64,000 nucleotides of DNA, taken from NCBI GenBank assembly GCA_009760855.2, contig WPIO01000096.1, forward strand, positions 427,001-491,000, in the 5' to 3' direction. The notes beneath the pieces are model-generated. The model worked only from the letters and a program-made list of their open reading frames with translations. It was not told the DNA's origin and searched no databases. This DNA is from Cristatella mucedo. Its lineage: Eukaryota > Bryozoa > Phylactolaemata > Cristatellidae. Both the position numbers and the translations under genes were made by a program. Position 1 is the first letter of the stretch. Each line of letters opens with the position of its first letter. Shown in pieces: positions 1-21,222 of the stretch.

Positions 1-20
1 CAACGCCAGGACCTTCTCAC

Positions 21-8481
<8,461 letters not shown>

Positions 8482-8523
8482 CTGCGAGGCGAGCGACAGC
8501 GGCTCAGGAAGCACAGAGCCTCA

Positions 8524-8990
8524 GTAGCGGTGGCTGCAGAGCGGGCGCACGCGCTCGGAGCGTCCCACGAGGCCTGGCGGCAGCGGCAGAGTCAGGTCGA
8601 GCGAGCAAGCTAGCGAGGTCGGACACCTAAAGCCTGACACCGGCCTGCGCGAGCCCGATGGCTGCATTGCGCTGGCCGTCGGCTGGCAGCAGCACTTAAT
8701 ACAGCGAAAGGCAAGGGTTTTTGGACTGCCCAATTTCCATAAAGCAAGAGAAGAGCCACACACAGCACCACTGCAGCTGCCACTTCTGTTTGCAGTGGGC
8801 AACAAAGTAGTGCCTGCTGCACGGCTCGAACAAACGACCCCGATTTTGTGAAGCTCACACCGGATCGGCAGTGATCTCGGTGATCATGCCAGTCTATCCA
8901 GACGATGCTCGACCCAGTGCCGATAACGCTTCCGATCACACGTCAGATCGCCTTCGGCCGATATGGCAATCGATCAGGGAGGCAACTGCA
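8524..8990. other. Upstream flank of PIP5K coding start, no gene recognised
   Basis: GC-rich to about 8,830, with no recognisable coding content. It may hold 5' untranslated or promoter sequence of PIP5K, but no element can be pinned down. Confidence 0.3.
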
Positions 8991-9111
8991 CAGCATTTGC
9001 ATGCTGACCCTGTGCATGTCACCCCTAACCACGTTATTCATTTTGTTTGTTTATCAAGCATGATATTACTCACCATTCATTTGCATTTCCCTTTGCAGCA
9101 AATGTGAAGCG

Positions 9112-9196
<85 letters not shown>

Positions 9197-9240
9197 CTGA
9201 GGGTGCTTTATCAAGTGCATTATTATTATTATTCTTATTA
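8991..9240 (+). mobile_element. LINE-A 3' UTR with GA microsatellite expanded inside it
   Basis: CATGCTGACCCTGTGCATGT and the sequence through GCAGCAAATGTGAAGCGCC match the LINE-A 3' UTR at 21.04-21.22 kb. The short AGAGAGAGATT of that copy is here replaced by about 79 bases of GA (9114-9192), after which the LINE resumes with GTTCTCTGAGGGTGCTTTAT and the ATT tail. Confidence 0.9.
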
Positions 9241-9764
9241 CAGCAGCCATTTATTATGCACAGTGGTTTGAGCCCCTTATAAGAGACCCGTTAGAAATTG
9301 CAACAGTACGCACTCAACTGGTTCGACAGCTAAAAAAAAACCATTGGCACTGTGGGTGAGCTATCTATATATGCAATAGCAAATAGGAACTTACGTCAAT
9401 AACCGGTGGAATAACTAACATGAGGTAACCATGCAGCCGACTACCACTTTCTTGCAGACCTAGAGAGGTAGGCTGGCAAATATACAAGGCCGCACTATCT
9501 TGTCTTTGGACCGACTGAGCAATTCTGTGTAACGCGACAGCATACCACTGCAACAAATAATACATCGCTTAACGAGGTCTTGATATCTGCACCCCTATAC
9601 ATGTCAACCGCGTGGGCAATGGTCCATAAATATTAAGGCTGCACGATCGTTTCTGCCAAGAGGCTGGACATTCTCCCACTCTCTTATAAATAATTATATA
9701 AATAAATACTAGCTGATTTAACAGCCTTTTTGTATAGCAACAGAAGAGCCTCTACGACTATCAC
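9241..9764. other. Stretch without recognisable gene
   Basis: AT-rich, with short open frames of no recognisable content. Nothing distinctive was seen. Confidence 0.4.
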
Positions 9765-10643
9765 CAAGGCTTTACTGTTCTAATAGGTGATGCTATTGTG
9801 CGGCCATAAACACATGCTCGAAATTTAGGTGTCATATTCGACAGCTGCCTCAATTTCAAAAGCTTCATTCAGAACACTGCCTCTACATCTAACCATCATA
9901 TCCGATCCCTATCCAAGATTAGAAGCTGTCTCCCACAGTGGCTTGTAAAAAATTTAACTAGCTCTTTAGTTCTGTTTCGGCTTGATTATTGTAATTCCCC
10001 CTTGGCTGGGCTGCCAAAGAAAGCTATTATGCCACAACAGCGGACAATGAATATGGCTGCAAGGCTAGTCTTCAAGTCCCAGCGGTTTGAGCACGTGTCT
10101 CCTTTGCTGAAAGAGCTAGGTTGGTTGCCGGTTGAGCAAAGGATACAGAGCAAAGTTCTTACGCCGACCCACAAGGCCAGCCACGGCTTGGCTCCTTTGT
10201 ACCTAGCTGAACTGCTGCATCAGTTTCAGCCTGTTCGTGCCCTCAGGTCCTGTGTGGACAATAAATTAGCTGTCCCATTCCTCCGCTTAAAGACAGTTGG
10301 TGACAGAAGCTTTAGCTCTGCAGGTCCTAGACTGTGGAACTCGCCTCCACAATTCTTACGCAACGACAACTACTCTCCTACTGCCGACTTTGGCACATCC
10401 TTTTCAGCGGTCCTGAGTTGCTACTTCTATGCTACTCACTACCTCAACTGCTCTCCTGACTCTGCAATGCTTCCTACTTTCTCTTTGTTGCATGAGACGA
10501 AGTCTGTTGGCTACCGAATGCGTACCGAAAGCCGCTTAGGCTGTGAGTGCGCTATACAAAACTCTCCTGCGGAATACCCACATGGTCTTTATGACTTTGT
10601 GGAGTTACAGACGGAGATACATTACATTATTACATTACATTAC
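9765..10643 (+). mobile_element. LINE-B 3' fragment, copy 2
   Basis: It matches LINE-B copy 1 from GGTGATGCTATTGTGCG onward. The longest frame reads KKAIMPQQRTMNMAARLVF, LLKELGWLPVEQRIQSKVL and APLYLAELL, typical of the region after the RT domain in CR1/L2 elements, then LWNSPPQFLRN. The 3' end has GCGCTATACAAAACTC and an ATTACATT tail at about 10620-10643. It is better preserved than copy 1. Confidence 0.92.
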
Positions 10644-10644
10644 A

Positions 10645-10760
10645 CCGCTTGCAGTGGCGATAAAGGATCACCCACCGCAGGATTCGAACCCATGTCCTCG
10701 GGGTCAAGGTCGTGAAAAGCAACCGCCTTACCTAGTGAGCCATTACGGCTTAGTGCTCCC
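10645..10760 (-). mobile_element. SINE-D head, inserted at the LINE-B tail
   Basis: On the minus strand, ACTAGGTAAGGCGGTTGC is followed by the perfect box B GGTTCGAATCC (10690-10680), then ATCCTTTATCGCCACTGCAA. This matches the 60.86-kb SINE-D. It stops where the LINE-B ATTACATT tail begins. Confidence 0.8.
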
Positions 10761-11315
10761 CACCCACAACAGGCCCTTGGGGTCGTTAACAGTTGTACAA
10801 TACAAAACTTAGCTAACAAGGCTTAACTGCCTGAACATCATCAACAATATTATGCCATTTATATAGTGGCCACAGAGAACTAAATATTTTACTAGACACT
10901 GCTTTTCACACTGACTGACTGGAAGCATGTCAAAATGGTGAGCACTAAACACTAATATGGCCTTACAATTGAAGCTTGGCCTCAATAGCGCATGCGTCCA
11001 CACCTTTGTGGTGGCAGCATCTCACCACTGCTCCACGCTTCAGTGCACGCGGCGAAGCAGCCAACAACTGGTAGCACAGACCAGCTGCTACTGGCGCCAC
11101 CTCATGCCGTAAATAGCTGTGGGTCGGACATAGGTCTAGCGCACCAAAGTCGATGGCGGAGTTATGATTGGCTAAAGCTGCTGAGGCATGCTGGAACGTG
11201 GTGATCTTGACCGCAGTCACACACTACTAACCAAAGGAGGACGGCACCGTGCGAGGCCGGCTAGCTACAGCAAGCCTGGGAAGGCTATAAAAACCATTTT
11301 TAAATCAGACAGACA

Positions 11316-11318
<3 letters not shown>

Positions 11319-11388
<70 letters not shown>
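11319..11388. repeat. (GA)n microsatellite
   Basis: GA run with a GGAGG interruption near 11351. Confidence 0.97.
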
Positions 11389-11393
<5 letters not shown>

Positions 11394-12497
11394 CAAGGAG
11401 CTGCCAGTGCCAACGAATGCCCCTGGCGGGCAGTGCCTGCAGCAGCGGCAGCTTGCGGCGGCGGAAGGCTGCTTTGGCCGAAATCCATGCTCCTTGCTCT
11501 CGAACACCACGGAGACATCGGCTTCGGTGCCGAGCGACTGAGCAGCAACAATAAAACATAGAAAGGAAACAACGACAGCTACTGGTGGCTGCAGCGAGAG
11601 CAGGAGTTCGAATGAAGAAAATCAATGCTCACTGCTGCCACGAAAAGAATGCCGGCGCTAAAACCCGAGCTGCAGCAGTTCCAATCTGGCTGGCAAAGTC
11701 ACAGCCGACCAGTCGCAGGCGAGCGAAGCACACGAGCTATAGCGCACATGGGCACGACGCTCTCGGTGAGCGAGCCTCGATTGAGAACGAAGGCGATGGG
11801 TACGCATGGCATGCCGCCTGCACTCAGCATGCAACGCATGCAACCAAGCGTGCCGGCGGCATGCACGACCAAACGAACACAGGCGTCCGGTCGCACCGAC
11901 GGGTACAAACCAGCACGAACACTTGTGCACAAAAAGCGCACACTTGCATGCACGGCCATACGCAAACAAACACACGTGCACACAGGCAGACAAACACGAG
12001 CACACACTCTAGGCACATCCATTCTCCATTCATTCTTGATCACTCGTTCCTGCACAACGAACGACAGAGTCTGCTCTGCTGCTGCTGATTCTAACAACAA
12101 TCCTCTCTCCAAACTGGCTTTTACTTAGCGACTCGACAAGGATAAGAGGTCGGTGGTTAACTGATTTTGCACCCAGTAGCCCATGAGCTGACATTGACTG
12201 CAACGTTGGGACACTGTCCCAGCATAAAGACCTCTCCTTGTTTGTCCCATTTGCAAGGCTTAAGGTGGGGTTAGAAAGACAAAGCCACATATCGAAACAT
12301 CCGACCTCCCACATTACCTGGCCAACTGCTAAGGCAGCAGCAGCAGCAGCAGCAAAAGCTAGTAAAGAGGCATGCTGCATTACACAGTCGGTCACGAGCC
12401 ACAGAGGAATGTGCACTATTGCAACAGCTGCTTAAGCTGGATTAAAGGGTAGATAGATGCAGGAGCAGAGCCAAGTATCTGCACCATCAAACAGTAT
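11389..12497. other. GC-richer stretch, no recognised gene
   Basis: CAG/CTG-rich sequence with several overlapping open frames of 100-167 codons on both strands. None shows a known domain or splice-supported structure, and their residues look compositional. A promoter or 5' exon cannot be excluded. Confidence 0.35.
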
Positions 12498-12573
12498 CAG
12501 GAGAGAGAGGAGAGAGGAGAGGGAGAAGGAAATGGAGAGAGTGAGAGTGAGAGTGACAGAGAGACAGACAGAC

Positions 12574-12660
<87 letters not shown>

Positions 12661-12661
12661 C
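12498..12661. repeat. GA-rich then (GACA)n microsatellite
   Basis: Imperfect GAGAGG/GAGTGA leads into near-perfect GACA repeats from 12554 to 12661. Confidence 0.97.
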
Positions 12662-15345
12662 GGATGGAGTTATGGAGAGGGTTCAAGGGCAGACACAATA
12701 AATGAGGAAACATAGTGTTTACCTGACAGCCTAGCATCAGGGGCAGACAGTTACCTGCCGTTGGCATGCCAAGCCCAACACCACAGGTTTTAGCAGTGGG
12801 GGTGGGGCATAGCCACACTAGTGACTTGGGATGATGGAATGTCTAGCCAGGAGGAAATGGAAGGGGATGGGTAGAGACAGACAGCTAATGAACAGTCTGG
12901 CTGTGTGGCTTCGGCAGCAGTAGTCAAGAGCAGCCAAACAAGAGGCACTTTAAAACAGCTGCCGAGGTCGGGATAAAGAAGACTGGTGACCTCCGACCTC
13001 CATAATATCTGAGCACAGAGAGGCAAGGTCAACAGAGAGTGGCTATGCAGACAGACATTTTCCGAATCTACACTGGCTGCTTTAATTACCTTCAGTTGCT
13101 GCCACAGGCTGCCACTATAATGGGATTGGAACGATTCTATAAAGCATTAGCAACAGGTCATCGGTGGTGCAGGGATTGGGTTTAATAAAAAAAAAAAAAC
13201 AGACTCGTGGTCTACGACAGATACCCCTGGAATTCATGCAAACCGGCAGCTGATGAATAGCTAAGGTGATGGAGCAGTGTGCCTATTCGTGCCTATGCCT
13301 ATTAGTGTGTAGCCTAATTCGTATTTAAAACCGATTCGATCGCCAAAGCTGTTCGATGGGGCTAGCCTCGGGGCTCCTGCACATCAAACCACGCCCATGC
13401 CCTTGCATTTGCACAAGGCAGGCAGAGCTCGCCAGAGCCACTACAGCCTAAGACAATGCAGCAAGCTTGGGGCTGAAAGATGTTCCCCCACCCCACCCTG
13501 CGGTGACAGTGGCCACGGTCTGTGTTTAAACCGACTTGATTAACAACGAGACTGCTCCAGACCAAGGTAGCACAGCTGGCTGGCACAAGCAAAGCCTGGT
13601 CCCTGACTGGCTGGCCAGCTTGTCAGCAGTAGGGGTGCTGCAGCTGATTTGAGCAGCAGCAGCAGCAGCCGGTACCTAACTTCTTCCACTCTACCAAGCT
13701 GCCTTTCTCCGACCGGCAAACCCCAACCACCCAATAGCCAGCACTACACTTGAAGCCCTTGAACAAGAGACTATGAAAATGAGAGGCATTAAAGCAGCCT
13801 TCGGCAAAGCTAGCCGTGCCAGTCACAGGGCTCTGATTGTCTGTCAGCCAGCAATGCCAAGGCCAGGCTGCACAGAGGGAGTCTGGGGGAGTAGGGGGGT
13901 GGGAGGGTGGCCACAGAGCTTGACCGTGGTGCACTGAACCAACAGTGAGCAGGGGGTCAGGGGGTCAGGGCGGGTCGGATCTGGAATTTCTCGGCAGCCA
14001 AGGGTAACCCTTGGGTAATCAGCTGTATTCTGAGACAGGCCCAATCTCCAGTGCCAGGAATAAGCTGGCCTGGCTGCCTACAAGCATTCAGGCCAGCTTA
14101 TTCATGGCAGCAGTAGCACAAGCAGCAGCAGCAGGTCTAAGGCATGAGTGCCCCAGCGTGGCCAAGCTTCGCCACACAAGCAAGACAGGCCAGGCCAAGA
14201 AAAGAGGCAATGCACGTCTGGCGATCGATCCAGGCTAGGCTGCAGATGAAGACCTGGCATGCTGAGATGCAGCTGCTGCTGCTGCTAGGCAAGCTAATAA
14301 TGCCTAGCTGCTGCAGCCCACTGCATGCATTCCGGAAGTGCTTGCAGCTGCTGCTAGGCAGCAAGGAAGCAGCAGCTCAGCCAGGCAGCCGTAGGGGGTG
14401 TGGCTGGGTGCATCCAGAAGGCAGCAGCAGCAGCAACAAGCTGCTGTCCACCACGACCGCCGACATCTGGCGAGCAAGGTGCCCGGCCTTGCATCGAGGA
14501 GCGAAATGGAACAAAATGGCGTGAGTGTGTCTCCTAGGCGAAAAGCCTGGCGGAAAGCCAGCGCGAGTTCAGCCTCCCCTTCGCTCTGCTTCGGCCCTGC
14601 TGTACACACGGCCCGGGACACAGCGCGCACGGCCGGCTGCCTTTCCTCCTGCCACTTACTTCCGCCGTCCAACTAGTTCCACCCAGTAGAAAGGGTCGCT
14701 GGACAGCCAGCTCTGCAGCCTACCGTCTCGGCGATTGGCGTTACTGCACGTTCAATACAAAGTCTCCATTGGAACTGCAGATAGAACCAAGCGTGCCAGC
14801 AGGCACCGGAACAAGCTTCGGCATTGCCCCCCACGGGCGGCCAGGCTGATTGATAGAGGCTGCCAGTGTGGACTTCCCTCGGAGATTGCCCTCCCTGGCG
14901 CTGCCCCAAGAGTCGATTCCTTAGCCTTCAGTGGAGTCTCGCGAACCGACCGGCGTTGAGGAATGTACCAGAAATGATCTCCCATCGGCCGGCATTCCTC
15001 TCATTTAAATGAAGAAGGCCTGCCTCTGACGCCCCGTTGCCCAGCCAGCTGGGCCAATCATGTCCCACCACTGGCATCCCTGTCCTGTCCGGCTGGGTAA
15101 AGAAGTGAATCCCGGCTCAAATTCATCTGTCATACTCTTTCCTGCCGCCTGCCTCCGGGGAGCAGCGCCTTCCTCCACCACAGACGTGGAGAGCAAGACC
15201 AATGCAGGATCAATGTAGAAATCGTTTGCACTGAAGGAGCACAGATTACAAACCAACCCGCAGGCTCCAAGGCACAGCAGCAGCTACGAGCGGGCATTGT
15301 ACGGCCGAACCACGCCCCCCTGATCATACCCCCCTAACACCAGCT
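12662..15345. other. Long stretch without recognised gene
   Basis: Enriched in GCAGC/GCTGC words. Open frames up to about 126 codons exist on both strands, but none has a recognisable domain. An A12 run lies near 13188. No RNA gene was found. Confidence 0.4.
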
Positions 15346-15552
15346 TTGGGTTGGGAATTCCATTTCCTGCAGTCTCCTCATGCTGCTGGCTTAGACTGCA
15401 TTGGGCTGCAGCTACTAGGGAGGGAACTGCAGCCACTTCACAAGAGCTCAAACAATCTGCAGTACACATTCTCTTCTTTTACAGTATGGGAGGTAACCAG
15501 CTGCTCAAGAGGACCTAGCTCGAGTGCCTTGCAACGCCTGGCAAGGCAGGCT

Positions 15553-15604
15553 GAGGAGGAGCAGGAGCAGCAGCAGCACGAGGAGCAGGAGCAGGAGCAG
15601 CACG

Positions 15605-15636
<32 letters not shown>

Positions 15637-16453
15637 CACGAGGAGCAGGAGCAGGAGAAGGAGGAGGAGCAGGAGCAGCACGAGGAGCAGGAGCAGGAGA
15701 AGGAGGAGGAGCAGGAGCAGCAGCAGCAGGAGGAGCAGCAGGAGCAGGAGCAGCACGAGGAGCAGGAGCAGGAGCAGCAGCAGCACGAGGAGCAGGAGCA
15801 GGAGCAGGAGCAGCAGCAGCAGCAGCACGAGGAGCAGGAGAAGGAGGAGGAGCAGGAGCAGCACGAGGAGCAGGAGAAGGAGGAGGAGGAGGAGCAGGAG
15901 CAGCAGCAGCAGGAGGAGGAGCAGCAGCAGCAGCAGCACGAGGAGCAGCAGCAGCAGCAGCACGAGGAGCAGGAGCAGGAGCAGCAGCAGCACGAGGAGC
16001 AGGAGCAGGAGCAGGAGCAGCAGCAGGAGCAGGAGCAGCAGCAGCAGCAGCACGAGGAGCAGGAGAAGGAGGAGGAGCAGGAGCAGCACGAGGAGCAGGA
16101 GCAGGAGAAGGAGGAGGAGCAGCAGCAGCAGCAGCAGGAGGAGCAGCAGCAGCAGCAGCAGCACGAGGAGCAGGAGCAGGAGCAGCAGCACGAGGAGCAG
16201 GAGCAGGAGCAGCAGCACGAGGAGCAGCACGAGGAGCAGCAGCAGCAGCAGCACGAGGAGCAGGAGCAGGAGCAGGAGCAGCACGAGGAGCAGGAGCAGG
16301 AGCAGGAGCAGCAGCAGGAGCAGCAGCAGCAGCAGGAGCAGCACGAGGAGCAGGAGAAGGAGGAGGAGCAGGAGCAGCACGAGGAGCAGGAGCAGGAGAA
16401 GGAGCAGGAGCAGCAGCAGCAGGAGGAGGAGCAGCAGCAGCAGCAGCAGCACG

Positions 16454-16491
<38 letters not shown>

Positions 16492-16501
16492 CAGCAGCAC
16501 G

Positions 16502-16539
<38 letters not shown>

Positions 16540-16540
16540 C
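15553..16540. repeat. 988-base T-free GAGCAG/CACGAGGAG low-complexity tract
   Basis: The plus strand contains no T between T15552 and T16541. It is built of GAGCAG, CAGCAG, GAGAAG and CACGAGGAG triplet words. Longer blocks recur about three times with the word order HEEQEKEEEQEQHEEQ in one reading frame, indicating higher-order repeats of about 200 bp. Two plus and two minus frames stay open through it (Glu/Gln, Arg/Ser, Cys/Ser, Leu); in a period-3 tract without T this is expected and is not evidence of coding. No splice-supported gene model includes it. Confidence 0.95.
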
Positions 16541-17896
16541 TGAAGAGCTGGCTGCATGTTTGGGGCAGGTGGATAAGGTAAATGCTGTGGAAGGGGCCAG
16601 TGAGAATGGGTGAGTGCAGTCGACACCAGAGGCTGGCTAGTACAGGCAGATTCGAGATAGCTGGCAGGTAAATACTGTTACTCATTCAAGGGTGTGCTGG
16701 CACGCCCACACACACACATACAAAGGCCGGCATATACACAGAGCCGCACACGACCTTGCTCACATCCATGCACAAATGAGCACACTCAAGCAAGAAGGCA
16801 CACAGGCTGGAGAGCTGTGGGTGAAGAACTAGGCTGGCATGTTCCAGCAGGGCTGGTGGGAGTGGGAGGTTGGCAAGACAGCCGAGCAGGAACTCAGGCT
16901 GGCACTTAACACAAATAGACAGATGTTGCTTGGGGCATACTCTGTTGGTTTTGCTTTCGAAGCTTATGCATAAATCTCACAATCCCTTACTCTTACAGTG
17001 TCGAGTAATTGAAAACTCGTGATGATTCACAAGACACGCGCACGTGCACACAGAGCTAGGTGTACCTTGGAGTTCACCGACAAAGCACCCATAGGTCTAA
17101 ACCTAGCCACAACAGTTCATAGCAATAGCTAAGCCGGTATTCTTTGTAGCTGAGCAGCTGGCAAGGCCAGGCAGTAGGAGCAGTAACAGGGCGAGTGGGT
17201 CACTCCAAGCGAATCTCAGTGGCCAATCGACAATAGACCGGATGCAGCTCATGGGCAGTGATTTCAGCCCTCAAAGTGGGGTGCACACTGCTAGCTGTAG
17301 TAGTAGCTGCTGACGCAAGTAAAGGACACGAAACAATTAATCAGGCTACACGGCTTCTGACAGACACTGGCAACCATTCAGGGGCTACAATCTGGGAAGG
17401 AGTGTTGAGTGGAGGGAAGGAAGCTAACTGCCTGTCCCTAGCTCTGTCCCCACAAAGTAAGTATGCCCACAAGTAAGCAGTGGCACTGAGACGCTGATGC
17501 ACTCTTACGTACTTCCTGCAGGCCGAGCGCTCGTCCTTTGCTAGTCGACGGTCCGTCACGGCCTGAAAGAACAGTTGGAAAAGCAGACGACGTCACCTCC
17601 GAAGCAGATGGGAAACTCAGACTGTGAAGCAGCAGTAGCAGCTGATTCTGACAAGCACTCCTGCACTTTCCCAATGCAGCTCATTATAATTAATTAATAA
17701 TTATTATATTCCATTTCCTATGAATATGAATTTCCTATGAATAGCTATGCTGCTATTATTTCCCCAAACGGTCGAAACGCTTAGCATGGACACTACGAAA
17801 AGGAGCATAACACTGGCAAGCTCAGCTCCTGATTGCAAATGAGGCAAATCTCTCCAGCATCGAGTGTGGTGGCAAGCTGTGAGTGAGTGTGCAAGG

Positions 17897-17898
<2 letters not shown>
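16541..17898. other. Stretch without recognised gene
   Basis: A short CA/ACAC-rich patch lies near 16,700-16,760, and AT-rich sequence near 17,680-17,760. No recognisable coding content. Confidence 0.4.

Positions 17899-17973
<75 letters not shown>
17899..17973. repeat. (GA)n microsatellite
   Basis: Uninterrupted AG dinucleotide run followed by a short GACA-like remnant. Confidence 0.97.
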
Positions 17974-17976
<3 letters not shown>

Positions 17977-18194
17977 TATAAACCGATAGAGACAGACAGA
18001 TGCAGACAGAGGCCAAAAAAAAGTGAAGCATGTTTGTTTGCCGAGGGACGAGAAGCTGCTGCATAGAGCCAGTCATTCACTTGCCACAGGCTTTTTACCA
18101 TGCTGCTGCTGCAGATATTGCTGCGACGGACGAATGCAGCCCTGTAAGAGCAACAGCAGCATGCATCTAAAAGCTCTCACCCTGCAAACCATCA

Positions 18195-18735
18195 TCACAC
18201 ATCTGGCCAGTGTTGCCTGGTCGTACCAGCAAAGCATGGACGGCTGCCGGTTGATCAATTAATACACAGTAAAGCTCTTGTGCTGACCCAAAAGGCCACA
18301 GCAGCATGGTTCCTACCCACCTCATTGAACGGCTGCACTAGTTTCAGCCCCTTGTGCCATCAGGTCCTGTATGAACAACACATTAGCTGTTCCATTCACC
18401 CGATCACAGACCACGGGCGACAGAAATATTTGCTCTGCAGGTCCCCGACTGTGGAGCTCACTTCCACAATTCTCACCAACGACATCTACTCGCCTGCTGC
18501 CGACTATGGCACATCGTTTCCAGCAGTCCTGAGCTGCTACTTCCACACTGCTCACTACCTCAACTACTCTCCTGACTCAGCTATGCTTCTCACTTTCTCT
18601 TTATTGCGGGAGATGACGTCTGTCAGCTACCGAATGGGTACAAAAAGCTGCTTAGGATTTGAATGCGACACTCAAAACTCTCCTGCGTAACACCCGAATA
18701 GTCTTTGTGAAGTTACAGGCAGAGATAAAACCTCA
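18195..18735 (+). mobile_element. LINE-B 3' fragment, copy 3 (diverged)
   Basis: GACGGCTGCCGGTTGATCAA, the CAGGTCCTGTATGAACAAC region, CTGCAGGTCCCCGACTGTGG and ACTCAAAACTCTCCTGCGTA follow the order of LINE-B copies 1 and 2. Many substitutions and no long frame indicate an old copy. Confidence 0.82.
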
Positions 18736-20570
18736 CTTGACAACGCCACTCGCTCGAGGTCGAAGCCTGCAGCGATGCAATAGCCAGCGATGCGATAGAG
18801 AGAGACAAGGAGAACAAGGGAGAACACGGTTGCCCACGTGAGCTCGTCCATAAACTTGCAAGGGCAGCACAATGGATGGATTTTCGAAGAATGAAGGGCC
18901 TACACGAAAGGCATTCTGCCAGCATGAGGCCTCATTAATGGCTCGATGTCAAATCAGCGAACTAAATGACAAAAGCCGGGCACCCAGCACGAAAACCCTG
19001 GCCAAATATCTCAAGAGAAACCGAGAAAACGACCAATTAGCGAACGTGCGGCAGCTAGCACATAACCAATCTTACGCCTAAGCTCTGGTTGCAGAGAACA
19101 TAACCACGTAAACGACAGGTCAATCAAACTAAACCTATTCAACGCGAGGGGGGAATTAGCCGACCAGACACAACGGTTTTCGGCCCCAGGACACCAAGGC
19201 AGAGGCCAGAAAAATTCACATCCACAAGGAACACCCACACTCACGGCAACAGAAAAAAGAAACGATACTCTTCCGAAGCTAAAGAATGCTCACAAACTGC
19301 ATCGCGACGACATAGTGACGATACACTACGAGCAGCCAGTCATAATCTCACCATCAGCACAACCCCACCCCCATATTGAAATCAATCCTACGAGTGGCAA
19401 CACCAAAAAGAGGTAGAAGGCAGCGGATGCCAAGGTAAAGGCCTTTTCTTTAAAAGAGATCATATCTAACTATGCCAGCACGTAAGCTTCACGATGGCTG
19501 CATATAGACAACAGAAGCAAATAGCGACACGACGATATCGCAAGAAAGGAGCACGAAACTGATTACCGTCTTTGGCTATAACTATCCGTCCATCCACGGC
19601 CGCCATCGACTATAGTCATTGGTATTCACGTACGGCCGTATGAAAGTGGTTATCCAGATGCGATGCCTTTAATGTCAAATGAACAATTGTAAGTTAGTTA
19701 CAGTGATGACACGCCGCAGCAGGACCGTACCGCGACCTCTGCTACTTCCGGCTGGCCACCATCGATTCACGCCTCCACGCATGTGCACATCGCCGGAGAT
19801 GACGTCACTAGATTGCTGATGCCGCCCATTGACGCTCGACGAACAGCCGAGGGGGTCGGGCATCGGCGTTTGCTTGAAAGGAAAAACTATGAGAGCGCAA
19901 GTGGCAGACAAGAGCGAGAGTGCTCGTACCGTTTGAATGCTGCACTAAGAGGAATTCCTAGAGCAGCTGGATCTTCGCTGGTCGATTGTTTCAATGAGCT
20001 CAGCGTGACTCACCCTGAAAAAAATCCCGTACCTCTAACTCTATGTTAAAATATTCTACCAGCCCAGTGAGCTACAGCGCACCGGTAATAGAAAATTTGT
20101 CGCAACCACGAGCATGGCACACTAAAAAGCCATACCGAGGCTTTGAAAACGAGATACAAACACAGTTGCCGTCGCCGACCGCGAGCTAATTTTGAAGAAC
20201 AGAAAAACGTGGAGCGGCTAATTTGGTCGAGGAGCGAGGCAATTTTGTAAGACAAAACTTCGTCATCAGTTTTTTTATAAATATTTAGTGTTACTTGTCG
20301 ATAAAAACAGATTCGCACAGATCTGTTAATGTGGGGGATGCTCACCCACGCCGCGGCGCCGGCCAGCATCCGGTTCACGTAAGCATTCCATCTCCCTCAG
20401 TACATATATTTAATGGCTGGTTGACTGCAGCCTTCGCGCTTACTTGTACCCGAGTCAAAGTTTATTTAATGGCGAGAGAAAAGCGGTGCAACACCGTCAC
20501 CGGCAGCAGGCTATTCAATCGCCTTGATGATGGTTACTGGAGGTTCAAGAGGTGATTCTGACACCACGAT
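18736..20570. other. Stretch without recognised gene
   Basis: No LINE or SINE match beyond edges and no splice-supported coding sequence. Short open frames on both strands look like chance. Confidence 0.4.
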
Positions 20571-20574
20571 TGTC

Positions 20575-21222
20575 CGAGCTATTCGTAAGCTCTCGTAGCC
20601 TGGAACGAAGTCACTCCCGACTGACGTAACGATATCCCCTGATTTGACGAAAGCTAAAAAGAAGTTACAACGCACCATGTTCTCGCAGCATCGGCTTGTT
20701 TCATGCGCGTTTCAGTCCTTCGTTTCCTTGTGTGTGCTAACGACCGTGTATGTTACCGCTAGCCTTAGACGTACTCCCCCATCAGGCCAAGCATCGTACC
20801 ACCCGCTTTTCGGAATCCAACAGTCTACAAATACCCCGTACAAACCTCAAATCCTTTGGAGACCGTGCATCTAGTTCGTATGCTCCCAAAGCCTGGAACT
20901 CCCTCCCGACCTGCGTCAGAATATCCCCTGACCTGACCACATTTAAAAAGAATTTAAAAACACACCTATTTAGGACAGCATTTAGTGGGACCCTGTGATT
21001 CTTAGATAATGTGCTTATGCGTGATGACACTGCCACTAATCACATTTGCATGCTGATCCTGTGCATGTCACCCCTAATCATGTTATTCATTTTGTTTGTT
21101 TATCAGGCATGATTTTACTTACAATTCAATTGCATTTCCATTTGCAGCAAATGTAAAGCGCCTAGAGAGAGATTGAGTTCTCTGAGGGCACTTTATCAAC
21201 TGCATTATTATTATTATTATTA
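20575..21222 (+). mobile_element. LINE-A 3' fragment, copy with partial internal duplication
   Basis: A short diverged LINE-A piece at 20575-20665 is followed by a better one from about 20765, whose frame reads HQAKHRTTRFSESNSLQI, AWNSLPTCVRISPDLTTFKK and HLFRTAFSG, ending in a stop. The 3' UTR has GCGCCTAGAGAGAGATTGAG and an ATT tail at 21206-21222. The first piece resembles part of the second. Confidence 0.9.

Noticed and set aside
15346-16685. Overlapping 339-415-codon frames (Glu/Gln, Arg/Ser, Cys/Ser, poly-Leu) over the T-free tract
   Set aside because: A period-3 repeat lacking T on one strand cannot easily make stops, so long frames arise on both strands. No splice or domain evidence supports any of them.
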